From: Microbulbifer sp. MKSA007
Lineage (GTDB): Bacteria > Pseudomonadota > Gammaproteobacteria > Pseudomonadales > Cellvibrionaceae
DNA: 64,000 bases
Reading direction: 5' to 3'
Assembly (NCBI GenBank): GCA_032615215.1
Contig: CP128433.1
Coordinates: 4,820,501 to 4,884,500, forward strand
Shown here: positions 1 to 9,413 of the stretch, in pieces
Position numbering within the stretch: the stretch's first letter is position 1
Layout of the letters: the number at the start of each line of letters is the position of its first letter
The notes under the pieces: generated by a model
Database searches by the model: none
The model's input: the letters and a program-made list of their open reading frames with translations, nothing else
Told to the model about the DNA's origin: nothing
Program-made: the position numbers and the translations under genes

Positions 1-203
1 CGCTGGTTTCCATCGTCAAAATCTCGGTAGTACTCGAGATTTAAAGACGCAGAAAGACCGGCATCACTTTGTGCTGAATCCAAAGGGTCTGCGGTGAATG
101 CCCGGGCCTCCAGGCCCGCATAACCGCTCAACTCATTTGCTCCAGCCATATGACTCAACGCCGCCAATAGTGGCAACAAAGTGAGTATTTTTCGGTTAAC
201 CAT
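1..203 (-). CDS. Partial outer-membrane/secreted protein, N-terminus only
   Basis: The reverse strand opens with ATG at 203 and reads through the window edge without a stop. The first residues (MVNRKILTLLPLLAALSHMA) form a typical Sec signal peptide, and the mature part begins around ANELSGYAGLEAR, a style seen at the start of outer-membrane beta-barrels. It lies 11 bp downstream of the LolA-like gene on the same strand, so it is the third gene of the exporter operon. In comparable operons an outer-membrane porin-like protein follows the RND exporter and the LolA-like protein, so a barrel is inferred. Only 67 residues are visible and the family cannot be assigned. Confidence 0.6.
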   Translation of the reverse strand, partial: MVNRKILTLLPLLAALSHMAGANELSGYAGLEARAFTADPLDSAQSDAGLSASLNLEYYRDFDDGNQ

Positions 204-214
204 GGGCGCAATCC

Positions 215-1030
215 CTATTTCGCCCTGGAGAGACTATTTTTGGTGAAGTCGCGATCGGTAAAACCATTGCCAAATATCCAGTCGCCGTACAACAACTCTG
301 TGGATTTACCAGTCTGGTGATTAACCATTTCCATTTTATTGGCTCGCCAGTATTGATCGCCGTACTGGTTGTAGTCGGAAATCGTGAGGGTCTTCATCAG
401 GTCCCCTTTTCGGTCATAATAGTCGGTTCTCCATGCGCGGTACTCCTCTGTATCAACCCAAAGGTGTTGAATGGAATAACCGGATTTAGGATCGACCGGG
501 TCCAACTCCAGAACAAAGTGATCGCGGCCATCGAAAGACTCGTTGCGCAAATATTTATAGGTGTATTTCTCCACCTCCTGTGAGGCGATATCTTCATAGG
601 AGAATTCACTACCCATAAATGGTCCAGACTTGTTACTGGAGGAAATACGCTTTACTCGCTTTAAAGCAGGCAAATAGAGCCACTGGTCATCGGAGCCCAC
701 TTTATGAGTAAAGGACAAAAATGCTGTGCCCTTTACATCCCGAGGGTTGTCAAAAATCACCAGGGATTTATCTCCGTCATTTTCCTGCTCCAGAGTTTTG
801 GTGCGCATAGCCCGCACACTCTCCTCACCATATTTATTGCGCAGGGTCATTGTAAGGCTGTTGCTGAGATCGCCGAATCCCAAGTCGCGGCGGTCCGCCT
901 CCTTGGCAATTTCCAGACCTTTTTCTGCGGCCAGATCCAGTTCACTGGCAGAAACAGATAAAGCTGCCAGAGCCAGGGCACCTGCTAGGGCCCGTGTCAA
1001 AAACGGTCTATTAGAGCGGCTGGGTTGCAT
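215..1030 (-). CDS. Outer-membrane lipoprotein-sorting (LolA-like) protein
   Basis: A periplasmic protein of 271 residues with a clear signal peptide ending near SVSASE. The body resembles the LolA-like family found beside MMPL/RND exporters (proposed carriers of lipid or lipoprotein cargo between the membranes): a central stretch with KRVKRISSSNKSGPFMGSEF and a D-x-x-L-W-V-D-T-type strand. I chose the ATG at 1030 instead of an upstream in-frame start because AAGGAG lies just before it. The start overlaps the end of the exporter gene by 20 bp, which implies translational coupling. The expected partnership is RND pump in the inner membrane, this protein in the periplasm and the next gene's product in the outer membrane. 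The cargo is not known from sequence. Confidence 0.85.
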   Translation of the reverse strand: MQPSRSNRPFLTRALAGALALAALSVSASELDLAAEKGLEIAKEADRRDLGFGDLSNSLTMTLRNKYGEESVRAMRTKTLEQENDGDKSLVIFDNPRDVKGTAFLSFTHKVGSDDQWLYLPALKRVKRISSSNKSGPFMGSEFSYEDIASQEVEKYTYKYLRNESFDGRDHFVLELDPVDPKSGYSIQHLWVDTEEYRAWRTDYYDRKGDLMKTLTISDYNQYGDQYWRANKMEMVNHQTGKSTELLYGDWIFGNGFTDRDFTKNSLSRAK

Positions 1031-3368
1031 AGTTTTGCTCCTTATTTTCAATAGGGGTAATAGCGGGGTCGTATGCCTTGGCATCAAGCTTCATCAAGAG
1101 AATCGGAAGAAGTAGGAAATCCGCCAGCAAGGCCATCAAAATGCAAATTGCGGTCAGAAGTGCCATGGAGGAATTCATACCGAAGGAGGACTGGGCCAAC
1201 ACCATAAATCCGGCAATCAGAATGACTGAGGTCACAACTATCGCTACCCCCACTGAAGAGAAGGCGTAACGCAGTCCGTCCTCCACGTTGTAGCCTGCAC
1301 GGCGCTGGCGCAGGTATTTACTGAGGAAGTGCACTGTGTCATCTACCACAATACCCAGTGCCATACCGGTCACCATAGTGACAGCCACATTGACTTCAGC
1401 TACCAGTGCACCCCAGAGGCCAAATGCCAGGCCGGCCGGCAACAAGTTGGGAATTAAGCTTAAGAAACCGAGTTTGACACTGCGCAGGGCAATACCAATC
1501 AGTGCAGAAATTAACACCAGCGCAACCAGAGTGCCCACCAACATGCCCTCCATATTGCGCTCGGCAATATTGGCAAACATGATCGCCGGACCTACACCAT
1601 AGGCAGTTACACCAATGTTTTTCTCCAGCCAATTACTGCCGGCATCAGCTACCGCTTTGAGTTCTTTCGACTTGAGATTATCGAGAGTTACAATAATCTG
1701 CGTTGACGACTTAGCCACATTCAGCTGATTATTTAAATCCAAGCCATAGGGGAGAGACAGCTCGTACAGTAATAAATACTGGGCTGCCAATTCCTGCTCT
1801 TCAGGCAACCTGTAGTAGGCCGGATCATCAGCATGCAGATTTTTGTTCAAGCGCTTGAAAGTATCGCCAATGGTATTGACATGGCGCACCCCAGGCTGGG
1901 CCTGCATCCACTCAGTGAAACGCTCCAGATTGGCAAGAAACTCCGGATTGCTAACACCATTGTTGTCACCGGATTCGATCGAGTAAATCAGCTGGTAAAT
2001 ACCAGAGAGGTTGTCATTGATATAATCTGAATCGGTTCGAAACTCCACAGATTCATCAAAGTAACCAACAAAGTCATCATTAATCTCATTGTTTGGAATC
2101 ATTGCCAATAATCCCAACGAGACAATGACTCCCGCCAGTAATATCGGGCGCTGGCGGCGAATCACAAAATCTCCCAGAGTATCCATGGAGCGTCCAATTT
2201 TGGATTCACTGGCGCGACTCTTGGCTGGCAGTATCGCCATCAATGCAGGCAGTAAGGTAACCGATAAGAAGAAAGCCACCATCACACCCATCGCGGTAAT
2301 ATTACCCAGATCGTGGAAGGGAGGCGCATCGGAAAAGTTCATCGACAAAAAGCCAATGGCGGTAGTGATCGAAGTTAAGAACACAGGCCCCATGTTGAGC
2401 TGCAAGCTCTCTTTAATTGCATCGTGCTTGCTGAGTCCACGGCGCATTGCAGCAAATAGACTCACCAATATATGTATCGAGTCCGCCACTGCGAGAGTCA
2501 TAATAATGGTGGGCGCAGAAGCGGAGGGCGGTGTCAATTTAACACCTATAAAACCGGCCAAACCCATGCCTGCGGCCATGGAGAAGACGATAACCAACAG
2601 CGCTGCAAAAGTCGCACTGAAGCTCCGCACCAATAAAAATACAACTGCAATAATCACAAGGTACATGAGCGGAACTAAGGTGCTCATATCTGACTGAGAG
2701 GCTTCAAAAAATGCATTACTCAGTAAAATAATACCGGTCGCATAGACCTCTACATCGTATTTTGCCTCAATCTCTTCCATCAATGCCTGTGCAGCTTCAG
2801 CCGCTTCAGGGGTTTCATGCATGGATTTTTGTGGAAGCTGGAAGGTGATATTTATCCCTGTAACGGAACCATCACTATTTACCAGGCGCTCCTTCAAGGT
2901 GGGATCTGCCAGCGCTACAGCCTTGATAGAGGCCAGGGTTTCGGCATCTAAATTGCTGGCATTTTCCACCAAGTCCTGTACCAGGAGGTCATCTTCCTCG
3001 GCAATGGTGTGCTGGAAGTTGGTGATTGAATCCACCCGCAGCGCATAGGGTAACAACCAGGATTTCTCGGTCATCTCCTCTACGGCTGCTAGGGCATCAT
3101 TGGAAAAGGCATTGCCATCTTTTGGCACTACCGCAAACAGAATATTGTCATTCTTAGTGTAAGTGCGCTGGATTTGCTCATAAGCTTGTAGTTGAGGATT
3201 AGCTTCACTAAAGAATGCCCGGTAATCATTGTTGAAACCCAGGAATCTTGCTCCACTTACCGCAAAGAAGGCTAACAGTAGTGCGCCAATGGCTACTAGC
3301 CATCGATATCGAATAAGCCAATCCGCATAACGGCTGACCCAATTCGAAGGTAATTGGGGGGATGACAT
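1011..3368 (-). CDS. RND superfamily (MMPL-type) exporter
   Basis: A 785-residue inner-membrane protein with the duplicated architecture of MMPL/SSD exporters: a first transmembrane helix near residues 20-40 (YRWLVAIGALLLAFFAV), a large periplasmic loop, a five-helix bundle, then a second copy of loop plus helices. Conserved membrane signatures include AVADSIHILV in the first half and GIVVDDTVHFLSKY in the second, which carry the acidic proton-relay positions of the family. The ATG at 3368 is preceded by AAGGAG and is preferred to the longer frame starting 57 bp upstream. It heads a three-gene operon with the LolA-like gene and an outer-membrane protein. Members of this group export lipids or hydrophobic molecules; the substrate here is not determined. 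The 726 bp between this start and the gene at 4095 contains no convincing gene. Confidence 0.9.
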   Translation of the reverse strand: MSSPQLPSNWVSRYADWLIRYRWLVAIGALLLAFFAVSGARFLGFNNDYRAFFSEANPQLQAYEQIQRTYTKNDNILFAVVPKDGNAFSNDALAAVEEMTEKSWLLPYALRVDSITNFQHTIAEEDDLLVQDLVENASNLDAETLASIKAVALADPTLKERLVNSDGSVTGINITFQLPQKSMHETPEAAEAAQALMEEIEAKYDVEVYATGIILLSNAFFEASQSDMSTLVPLMYLVIIAVVFLLVRSFSATFAALLVIVFSMAAGMGLAGFIGVKLTPPSASAPTIIMTLAVADSIHILVSLFAAMRRGLSKHDAIKESLQLNMGPVFLTSITTAIGFLSMNFSDAPPFHDLGNITAMGVMVAFFLSVTLLPALMAILPAKSRASESKIGRSMDTLGDFVIRRQRPILLAGVIVSLGLLAMIPNNEINDDFVGYFDESVEFRTDSDYINDNLSGIYQLIYSIESGDNNGVSNPEFLANLERFTEWMQAQPGVRHVNTIGDTFKRLNKNLHADDPAYYRLPEEQELAAQYLLLYELSLPYGLDLNNQLNVAKSSTQIIVTLDNLKSKELKAVADAGSNWLEKNIGVTAYGVGPAIMFANIAERNMEGMLVGTLVALVLISALIGIALRSVKLGFLSLIPNLLPAGLAFGLWGALVAEVNVAVTMVTGMALGIVVDDTVHFLSKYLRQRRAGYNVEDGLRYAFSSVGVAIVVTSVILIAGFMVLAQSSFGMNSSMALLTAICILMALLADFLLLPILLMKLDAKAYDPAITPIENKEQNYATQPL

Positions 3369-3791
3369 TAAATCAGCTCCTTCAAACAACTTGATGAAAA
3401 AATAATTAATCAACAACCTAAGCAAATGGATATTTACTTACGGCCACAGAATCCCGTAATAGCCAATATAAGATCAGCTACAAATTTAATAAAAAGGTAC
3501 ACTAATGCCATCAGCCAAACCGTAAATGTGGCCGAGACATCAATAAAGAGTTATCGCTTTAGGCGATATAAGAACCACATCTTTGTAATTAATGGTAGCC
3601 AATAATCAGGCAAAGCTTAACTTTCCCCAACACAGGGGCGACCACGAGAGAGCCACCGAGTTAAGAGAATACCTAATTTACAGTGTCGTAAATCTAACAA
3701 TAAATATAATAATTATTTATATATGCCTGAGACATACAGATATATTAGTAACCTGCCTATTATTATCACTATAAATTAACCCGTTAATTAT

Positions 3792-3842
3792 CCTCTAAGA
3801 AATAATTAGAGGGCTCGACAAGTTAATCATCTCTAATTATTT
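3792..3842. other. Overlapping alternative hairpins in a gene-free stretch
   Basis: CCTCTAA (3792-3798) can pair with TTAGAGG (3806-3812). The middle segment AAATAATTAGAG (3800-3811) is also the exact reverse complement of CTCTAATTATTT (3831-3842). The two hairpins share their central arm and so are mutually exclusive, the geometry of an attenuator. The element sits about 250 bp upstream of the amidohydrolase start at 4095 in an AT-rich intergenic region (3369-4094) that otherwise shows only short non-coding frames. No leader peptide is evident, so it may simply be a degenerate palindrome cluster. Confidence 0.4.
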
Positions 3843-4094
3843 CCAACCTATGACCAATCAGTATAACTTTCTGTGCCACTCAGTCTCGTGAAAACCTTGA
3901 GAGCCTCCTGCAACCCTCATTGTTCTGTGGTTATAGCTCTTTCCACAACCTATGCAGAACATCTTGAACCGTTCGGTTCATCATGTCAACAGCGGAAACT
4001 GAAAATATATAAAGGCAAGCCAGCTCGAGGGAGTCGGTTACGCAAAATCTGGGGTAGAATCGGCCGACGATAATGAGAATGAAGGAATTGTGCT

Positions 4095-5396
4095 GTGAAA
4101 AAACTGCTCCTGCCCATCGCAATCGGTGCATCGCTGCTAGCTACCCATGCTTCTGCAAGCGACCCTAAGCCTCAGCAATTGCTGGAAAACACTGAGTCCA
4201 AAGTGATTGAGTGGCGCCGCCACCTGCATCAGAACCCAGAACTGGGCAATCGCGAATTTGAAACAGCCAAATATATTGAAAAACACTTACGTGCACTGGG
4301 CCTTGAAGTTGAAACAGGTATCGCCCATACCGGCCTTGTGGGCTTTTTGAGAGGCGGCAAACCGGGACCAACTGTGGCCTTGCGCGCGGACATGGACGCT
4401 CTGCCAGTCACCGAGAGAACCGATGTGCCCTTCGCTTCCAAAGCGAGAACCACTTACCAAGGTAAAGATGTTGGCGTTATGCATGCCTGTGGCCACGATA
4501 CCCATGTGGCCATGCTGATGGGCACTGCCGAGGTCCTGGCAGGCCTTCGCGATGAGCTGGCTGGAAACGTCTTGTTTATATTCCAGCCCGCAGAAGAAGG
4601 CGCACCGGACAATGAAGAAGGTGGCGCGGAGTTGATGCTCAAAGAAGGGATCTTCAAGAAGTACAAGCCGGACGTGGCCTTTGGCCAGCATGTCACTTCC
4701 TCGCTACCCACCGGCGTCATCGGCTATCGCTCGGGCCCGCTTATGGCCGCTGCCGATGAATTCCGTATTACCATCAATGGCCGCCAAACCCATGGCTCAC
4801 GCCCCTGGGGTGGAGTGGACCCTATTGTCGCCGCCGCACAAGTCGTAATGGGCACCCAAGCCATTGTCAGCCGCCAGATCGACATCACCAAAGAGCCCGC
4901 AGTCGTTTCTTTCGGACGTATTGACGGTGGTGTCCGCAACAATATCATTCCCGATAGTGTCTATCTGAATGGCACCATCCGTAATTTTGATATGGATAAC
5001 CGTGCAGAAATTTTCAAACGCTTAAAAACCACTGCGGAGTTAATTGCTGAAAGCTCCGGTGCAAGCGCAGATGTGGAGATTCTGGAAGGCTATCCGGTAA
5101 CGATAAATAATGCAGAGCTGACAGAAATGGCACTGCCTATTCTGAGATCTGCTGTCGGCGACAAGAATGTTGTAGAAGTACCCAAAATCACGGGGGCAGA
5201 AGATTTCTCCTACTACGCCAATGAGGTCCCTGGCTTTTTCTACTTCCTAGGGGTAACTCCTAGAGATCAGGATGCCAGCCAAGCTCCAAGCAATCACTCA
5301 CCCCTTTTCTATGTGGATGAGGATGCTTTGCGCAAGGGCACTGAAGCGCTGACTCTGTTAACTCTGGATTATATGGCGAACTATAAAAAACAGTAA
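4095..5396 (+). CDS. Secreted M20 family amidohydrolase (hippurate hydrolase-like)
   Basis: A 433-residue metallopeptidase-type amidohydrolase of the M20D group, which cleaves N-acyl amino acids or related amides. Visible signatures are the substrate-side RRHLHQNPELG near residue 41, the metal-site blocks ADMDALPV (about residue 97) and MHACGHDTHVAML (about residue 128), QPAEEGAPDNEEGGAEL, and the C-terminal GAEDFSYYANEVPG. The first 22 residues are a signal peptide ending at ASA, so the enzyme acts in the periplasm or outside, unlike the cytosolic biosynthetic members. It is preceded by a long non-coding region and followed immediately by a strong terminator, so it is a single-gene unit. The exact substrate cannot be told from sequence. 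Confidence 0.9.
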   Translation: MKKLLLPIAIGASLLATHASASDPKPQQLLENTESKVIEWRRHLHQNPELGNREFETAKYIEKHLRALGLEVETGIAHTGLVGFLRGGKPGPTVALRADMDALPVTERTDVPFASKARTTYQGKDVGVMHACGHDTHVAMLMGTAEVLAGLRDELAGNVLFIFQPAEEGAPDNEEGGAELMLKEGIFKKYKPDVAFGQHVTSSLPTGVIGYRSGPLMAAADEFRITINGRQTHGSRPWGGVDPIVAAAQVVMGTQAIVSRQIDITKEPAVVSFGRIDGGVRNNIIPDSVYLNGTIRNFDMDNRAEIFKRLKTTAELIAESSGASADVEILEGYPVTINNAELTEMALPILRSAVGDKNVVEVPKITGAEDFSYYANEVPGFFYFLGVTPRDQDASQAPSNHSPLFYVDEDALRKGTEALTLLTLDYMANYKKQ

Positions 5397-5400
5397 TTGT

Positions 5401-5430
5401 AAAAAGAGCCTCATTTTGAGGCTCTTTTTT
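5401..5430 (+). terminator. Rho-independent terminator after amidohydrolase
   Basis: AAAAAGAGCCTC, a four- to five-base loop, then GAGGCTCTTTTTT. The stem is perfect and ends in a T tract starting 4 bp after the amidohydrolase stop codon. The A-rich left arm means it could also act on transcripts arriving from the opposite strand, where rhlE ends about 90 bp away. Confidence 0.9.
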
Positions 5431-5522
5431 AGATGCTTGTCACTCTTATAACTCGATATTAAAGATTACAACACCTTCGCAGGTGAATACCTTATTATCG
5501 GCATTAAGAGTCCAGCAAAATA

Positions 5523-6997
5523 CTAGGCACTTTCAGAGCGCCCTCTAGTAGTAGGACGCCGTCTCGGAGCTCGTTGTGGTTTCTGTCCATCACTGCGACC
5601 AGCCTCAGCACCGCGCCCTTTACCGTTACCGCCCGCGCGCTTGGCTGGGGCCCCTTTACCCGCAGAGGCGTTACCACTGCGGCTGCTAGAATTTCCACGC
5701 CCCTCAGGCTTACCGCGTCCATTGCTGCGGTTGCCCCGACGTTCCTCGCTATTGCCGCGCGCTTCACGCCGCCCTTCACTCTTCTGAGAGTTACCCGCTG
5801 GGCGCTTGCTGGAGCCGGGCTTTTGCAACCCACCCCGCTTTGGATTACCGGATGCGGGCACCTGGTGGTCCGGCTCAAACTCTTCAATCTCCTCACGCGG
5901 AATTGGCTTGCCGATCAAGCGCTCAATATCCCGAAGCTGCTTAATCTCATCAGCGCTAACAAGGGATACCGCTTGCCCCTGAGCGCCCGCACGCCCTGTG
6001 CGGCCAATACGGTGGACATAGTCCTCAGGCACATTGGGCAAATCAAAATTTACTACCTGGGGCAGCTGGTCAATGTCGATGCCTCGGGCTGCGATATCAG
6101 TCGCCACAAGAATCTGTACTTTGCCGGCTTTAAAGTCCGCCAGGGCACGAGTTCGTGCATTTTGACTTTTATTACCATGAATGGCTGCTGCCAGGATGCC
6201 GTCACCTTCGAGCTGTTTTACCAGCCTGTTGGCACCATGTTTAGTTCGACTAAAGACCAAAGCTTGGTGCCAGTTATTATCCCTAATCAAATGACTAAGC
6301 AGTTTCGTTTTTCGAGCCTTATCCACAGGATGGAGCTTCTGTCGCACCGTTTTAGTAGTGGAGTTGCGTGGACTGACATCAATTTCCAGCGGATCTTTTA
6401 CCAAGCCTTTCGCCAGCTGACGAATATCTGGTGAAAAAGTTGCGGAGAATAGAAGGTTCTGACGCTTAGCCGGTAAAATCCTCAATACTCGTTTGATATC
6501 GTGAATGAAGCCCATATCCAGCATGCGGTCTGCTTCATCAAGTACCAGGGCTTCTAAGCGATCGAAGCGAATTGCCCCTTGATTGTGCAGATCCAGCAAG
6601 CGCCCAGGGGTAGCTACCAAAATATCCGCTCCGCCTCGCAGACGAGAAATCTGGGGGTTGATCTTCACACCACCAAACACCACCGCATGGCGCATAGGCA
6701 GGTACTGGCTGTACCCCTGCACATTATCGAAAACCTGAGCCGCCAATTCACGGGTTGGAGTGAGCACCAGTGCGCGTACTTGCCCTTTTCTAGCGCGCTC
6801 CCCTGGCTAAGACGATGCAACAGCGGCAAAGTGAAGCCAGCCGTCTTACCGGTACCAGTTTGGGCTGCGGCCATAATATCGCTGCCCTTCATTACCGCTG
6901 GAATAGCTTGTGCCTGGATTGGCGTAGGCGCAGTGTATCCCTGCTCTGCAACGGCACGGGCAATCTCCTGGGCAAGGCCCAGATCTTCAAACAACAT
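5523..6997 (-). pseudogene. rhlE: DEAD-box ATP-dependent RNA helicase RhlE-type, frameshifted
   Basis: The gene starts at ATG 6997 (preceded by GAGG) and reads FEDLGLAQEI, the Q-motif region (TPTPIQAQAIP-like) and motif I AQTGTGKT. The frame then breaks. From about 6800 downward the other frame carries PTRELA (Ia), VLDEADRML (DEAD), SATF, and HRIGRTGRAG (VI), ending in a low-complexity tail rich in RGN, GRG and SR repeats typical of RNA-binding extensions. The break falls in the C4 run at 6800-6803; adding one C restores GERARKGQVRALVLTPTREL, exactly what the family has between motifs I and Ia. The gene is therefore either recently inactivated or, more likely, intact with a sequencing error. 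RhlE-type helicases act in ribosome assembly and cold-related RNA remodelling. The restored protein would be about 491 residues. Confidence 0.85.
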
Positions 6998-7458
6998 AAA
7001 AAAACCTCGAACTGCGCCGCAGGCGCAATCAAACACACTCACTCCCCCTGAGGGAATGAAGAGAGAAATCGGAGTCGACATCGGGAGCCTGTATTGCTCC
7101 CAGCGTGTACAGCCGTCTAATCGCCAGTCCTCGTAACCGGCGCGCGGCATTCAGTAGAAATTTCCTGGAAGAATTTTTGAAAAGTTCCGGAGGGGCTACC
7201 GGCGGATCACCGGCCTACAAATGACGCAGCTGAGAAAAATCAGCGGCGGTACTATACCACACAAAGGCTGACTGTATAGTTTCACCCAGCCAAACTCCTT
7301 TCCTTTATAGGTTTATACAGAGCAGTTGTTGGGGAGGTCGTCTTCAGGACCGTAACATAGTTTCACGTTCGCAGCGCGAGCGTCTATCTTTGAGGTACCC
7401 CATCCCGTTGCGAACTTGTAAAACAAAGCTGCTCAAAGCAGCCAGGATAGGAACCGTT
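6998..7458. other. Long shared intergenic region, rhlE leader and GNAT promoter side
   Basis: No gene is supported in these 461 bp between the divergent rhlE and GNAT genes. The rhlE side is GC-rich and could form an extended 5' leader, as is common for cold-responsive helicase genes. It contains small inverted repeats, for example GCTGA with TCAGC around 7229-7244 and CCGG repeats near 7197-7213. No confident promoter could be chosen by eye. Confidence 0.35.
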
Positions 7459-8061
7459 ATGTCACCCAACAACAGTGTGAATACTGAACACCAAGTTGAG
7501 CTGATCACCCTCGGCAATGGACGCAAAGTCTCAATACGCCCCATCTGTCGCAGTGATGGCCAGCTTGAGAAAGAACTAATTGAACAGTTGTCTCCAGAAA
7601 CTCGCCGCGATCGCTTTATTGGCGGAAGCTGTAAAGCCAGCCAAAAGCTATTGGAGTTACTCACAGATAACGACCACCATGTACATGAAGCTTTTATTGC
7701 ACTCTGCAGTAGTGACAGAGCACAAAGAGCTGTTGCTATAGCACACTACGCACTTGACGTTGACGGACGCGCTTGTGAGTGTGCCGTTGTGGTGAGCGAT
7801 GACTGGCAGGGGTTAGGTTTGGGACGCTTAATGTTAAAGCGACTCATCAACTGCGCTCAGGATCAGGGGCTTGAACGAATCTATTCGATTGAGTCAGCAC
7901 AAAATAGACGAGTGGACAGTTTCGCAAAATCCATGGGCTTTACCTGTAAAGCCGATGCCAAAGACTATACCCTGCTCACCTATACACTAGAATTGAAAGC
8001 TAATATTGAGACTAATGGCTTTAGTCACAAAGAGGAAGTTTCCCGAATAAATTTGGAGTAA
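7459..8061 (+). CDS. GNAT family N-acetyltransferase
   Basis: A 200-residue protein with the GNAT fold: an N-terminal beta strand and helix region (VSIRPICRSDG), then the acetyl-CoA pyrophosphate-binding segment VSDDWQGLGLGRLMLKRLI, matching the Q/R-x-x-G-x-G/A signature, followed by an IESAQN strand and SFAKSMGFTCK. It resembles the catalytic part of bacterial protein-lysine acetyltransferases of the Pat type but has no regulatory or CoA-ligase domain. The ATG at 7459 is preferred over an in-frame ATG at 7390, because AGGA lies upstream and the extra 23 residues look non-conserved. A strong hairpin 50 bp after the stop closes the unit. The substrate is unknown. Confidence 0.8.
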   Translation: MSPNNSVNTEHQVELITLGNGRKVSIRPICRSDGQLEKELIEQLSPETRRDRFIGGSCKASQKLLELLTDNDHHVHEAFIALCSSDRAQRAVAIAHYALDVDGRACECAVVVSDDWQGLGLGRLMLKRLINCAQDQGLERIYSIESAQNRRVDSFAKSMGFTCKADAKDYTLLTYTLELKANIETNGFSHKEEVSRINLE

Positions 8062-8110
8062 GTGAGTAATTTAAGAATTTCAGTCCATATTTATATTTAT
8101 TTATCTATAT

Positions 8111-8137
8111 GAAGCAGGTGCCCTTGGTACTTGCTTC
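8111..8137 (+). terminator. Terminator hairpin after GNAT gene
   Basis: GAAGCAGGTGCC pairs with GGTACTTGCTTC across a CTT loop, with two G-T wobbles, and is followed by ATATATTTTCT. Its position 50 bp after the stop codon and its T-rich tail fit intrinsic termination. Confidence 0.75.
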
Positions 8138-8272
8138 ATATATTTTCTACTTAACTGTACATCGTTTTCCCAATGCAGTCTTGGCGACCTCAAAATTTCT
8201 TACAGTTATTGGTCTTTTATAAAACGACCTCAAGAGAAGTTGGATCACCACCGCCCGCCAAATTTTATATAC

Positions 8273-8497
8273 TTATTTTGTATTTATACGCTCCACAGCA
8301 GGGTACCGCTCACTTGCCCATTCATGGCAGATATCTGCCAAGTATTGGGCTAAATCTTTCTCTCTAATTTCCGAAGGTATTGATATCCCGGCACTGCGAC
8401 GTTTACCTTCATTGCCCTGATAGAATGTGGCCCAGCTATTCGACTGCCTTTCGATAAACATCTCTTTATCAAAAATATTATATTTAAATTTTTTCAT
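8273..8497 (-). CDS. Short conserved hypothetical protein
   Basis: A 74-residue protein beginning MKKFKYNIFDKEMFIERQ and continuing with a SWATFYQGNEGKRR segment, a proline-containing turn (ISIPSEI) and a helix (DLAQYLADICHEWASERYP). This pattern is reminiscent of small stand-alone proteins of a widespread uncharacterised family in which a beta-rich half carrying a GxxKRR motif precedes a helix ending in HE[WF]A. I chose the ATG at 8497 because GTGG precedes it; the start 12 bp upstream has no ribosome site. It is monocistronic, 42 bp from the lipoprotein gene upstream. No function can be proposed. Confidence 0.6.
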   Translation of the reverse strand: MKKFKYNIFDKEMFIERQSNSWATFYQGNEGKRRSAGISIPSEIREKDLAQYLADICHEWASERYPAVERINTK

Positions 8498-8551
8498 AAA
8501 AAACCACATAGAATAAAAAAATCCACAGGTTTACAGTTACCCACATGAAAA

Positions 8552-9067
8552 TTATTGTAAATTCTCAGTTATACCATCCCTATTTTGTGTAAGTGCTTGA
8601 TAGCTACCGATGATTCTTCCAATCAACTCTGGGGTTAAATCTAAAGCCTCACATTTCTCGCCATTTGCTACAATTGGGGCCAATTGATTAAATTCTTTCT
8701 TCAACTCCATAACATGTAAAGAATACAGATGTAACAATATTATTAACAACTCAACCTCTTCTTGCTTGATTATTACTCTTTGCTCAGCCAACTCAATAAC
8801 TTCAAAAGCGTACTGCTTCTGTCCTTTAGCAGTCAAATTTTCCCAGTAATCTGGTGTTTGCGAAATAGCAAGTTTTGCTTGAAGAGCATTGAAATTTTTT
8901 TCACGCTTCGAAGCCAGCCTTGCTATTGGCAGCAGCCGGTCTTCCTGAAAAATTTCCCTGAAATCATCCATATAATACCGGGCCTTAGAAGCACATTTTT
9001 GAGGAAGGTCCACCCAGGAGCACGACGCAATAAGAAAATTAATAATTATTAATGACAAATATTTCAT
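8552..9067 (-). CDS. Putative lipoprotein, unknown function
   Basis: A 171-residue protein whose N-terminus (MKYLSLIIINFLIASCSW) is a lipoprotein signal peptide with the lipobox I-A-S-C, so the mature protein should be anchored through Cys16. The remainder is mostly helical and charged (SKREKNFNALQAKL, EVIELAEQRVIIKQEEVEL) and might form a coiled coil. I recognise no family. The AT-rich codon use resembles its neighbours at 8.2-10.5 kb more than the housekeeping genes. It could be co-transcribed with the 74-residue protein gene downstream. Confidence 0.65.
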   Translation of the reverse strand: MKYLSLIIINFLIASCSWVDLPQKCASKARYYMDDFREIFQEDRLLPIARLASKREKNFNALQAKLAISQTPDYWENLTAKGQKQYAFEVIELAEQRVIIKQEEVELLIILLHLYSLHVMELKKEFNQLAPIVANGEKCEALDLTPELIGRIIGSYQALTQNRDGITENLQ

Positions 9068-9354
9068 AGATAAACCCCCTTAAGAGCGAGACCTCTATTC
9101 AACGAAAACCATACTGAAACAGAAATGTAACATCGAGACTTGTCAACTTGCCACTATGTATCCATTTAGAAACAACTGCCATCAATAGAACACCATCTGG
9201 AAAAAAGGATTAACTTTCCAATAAGTAGTAATTACAATCGGTACTACTACAAATAAAAGCACTATTCCCCAACGTCCTCAGAAATCCATTACCTATAGTG
9301 TAAATAGTACGCTTACCACAAGAACGGCCCCTAGTTTCGATGAGATAGGGTATC

Positions 9355-9379
9355 TGCAGGAGTTAACTTAACTCCTGCA
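9355..9379. terminator. Near-perfect palindrome downstream of AttH-like gene
   Basis: TGCAGGAGTTAA and TTAACTCCTGCA are exact reverse complements separated by one base. The element lies 35 bp beyond the stop of the minus-strand gene at 9414. There is no long T tract on either strand, so a terminator or mRNA-end hairpin is inferred from position only. The rest of the 346-bp gap (9068-9413) shows nothing recognisable. Confidence 0.5.
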
Positions 9380-9413
9380 AACCCAATAAGTTCTTCTTTT
9401 ATATCACTCTTCT

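Noticed and set aside
3592..3774. Short plus-strand gene upstream of amidohydrolase
   Set aside because: Sixty codons, AT-rich, no ribosome site and no pattern; treated as chance frame.
6779..6815. Programmed frameshifting in rhlE
   Set aside because: The junction is a G4 run without the slippery heptamer and stimulatory structure usual for programmed shifts. Similar breaks recur at other homopolymers, favouring miscalled bases.
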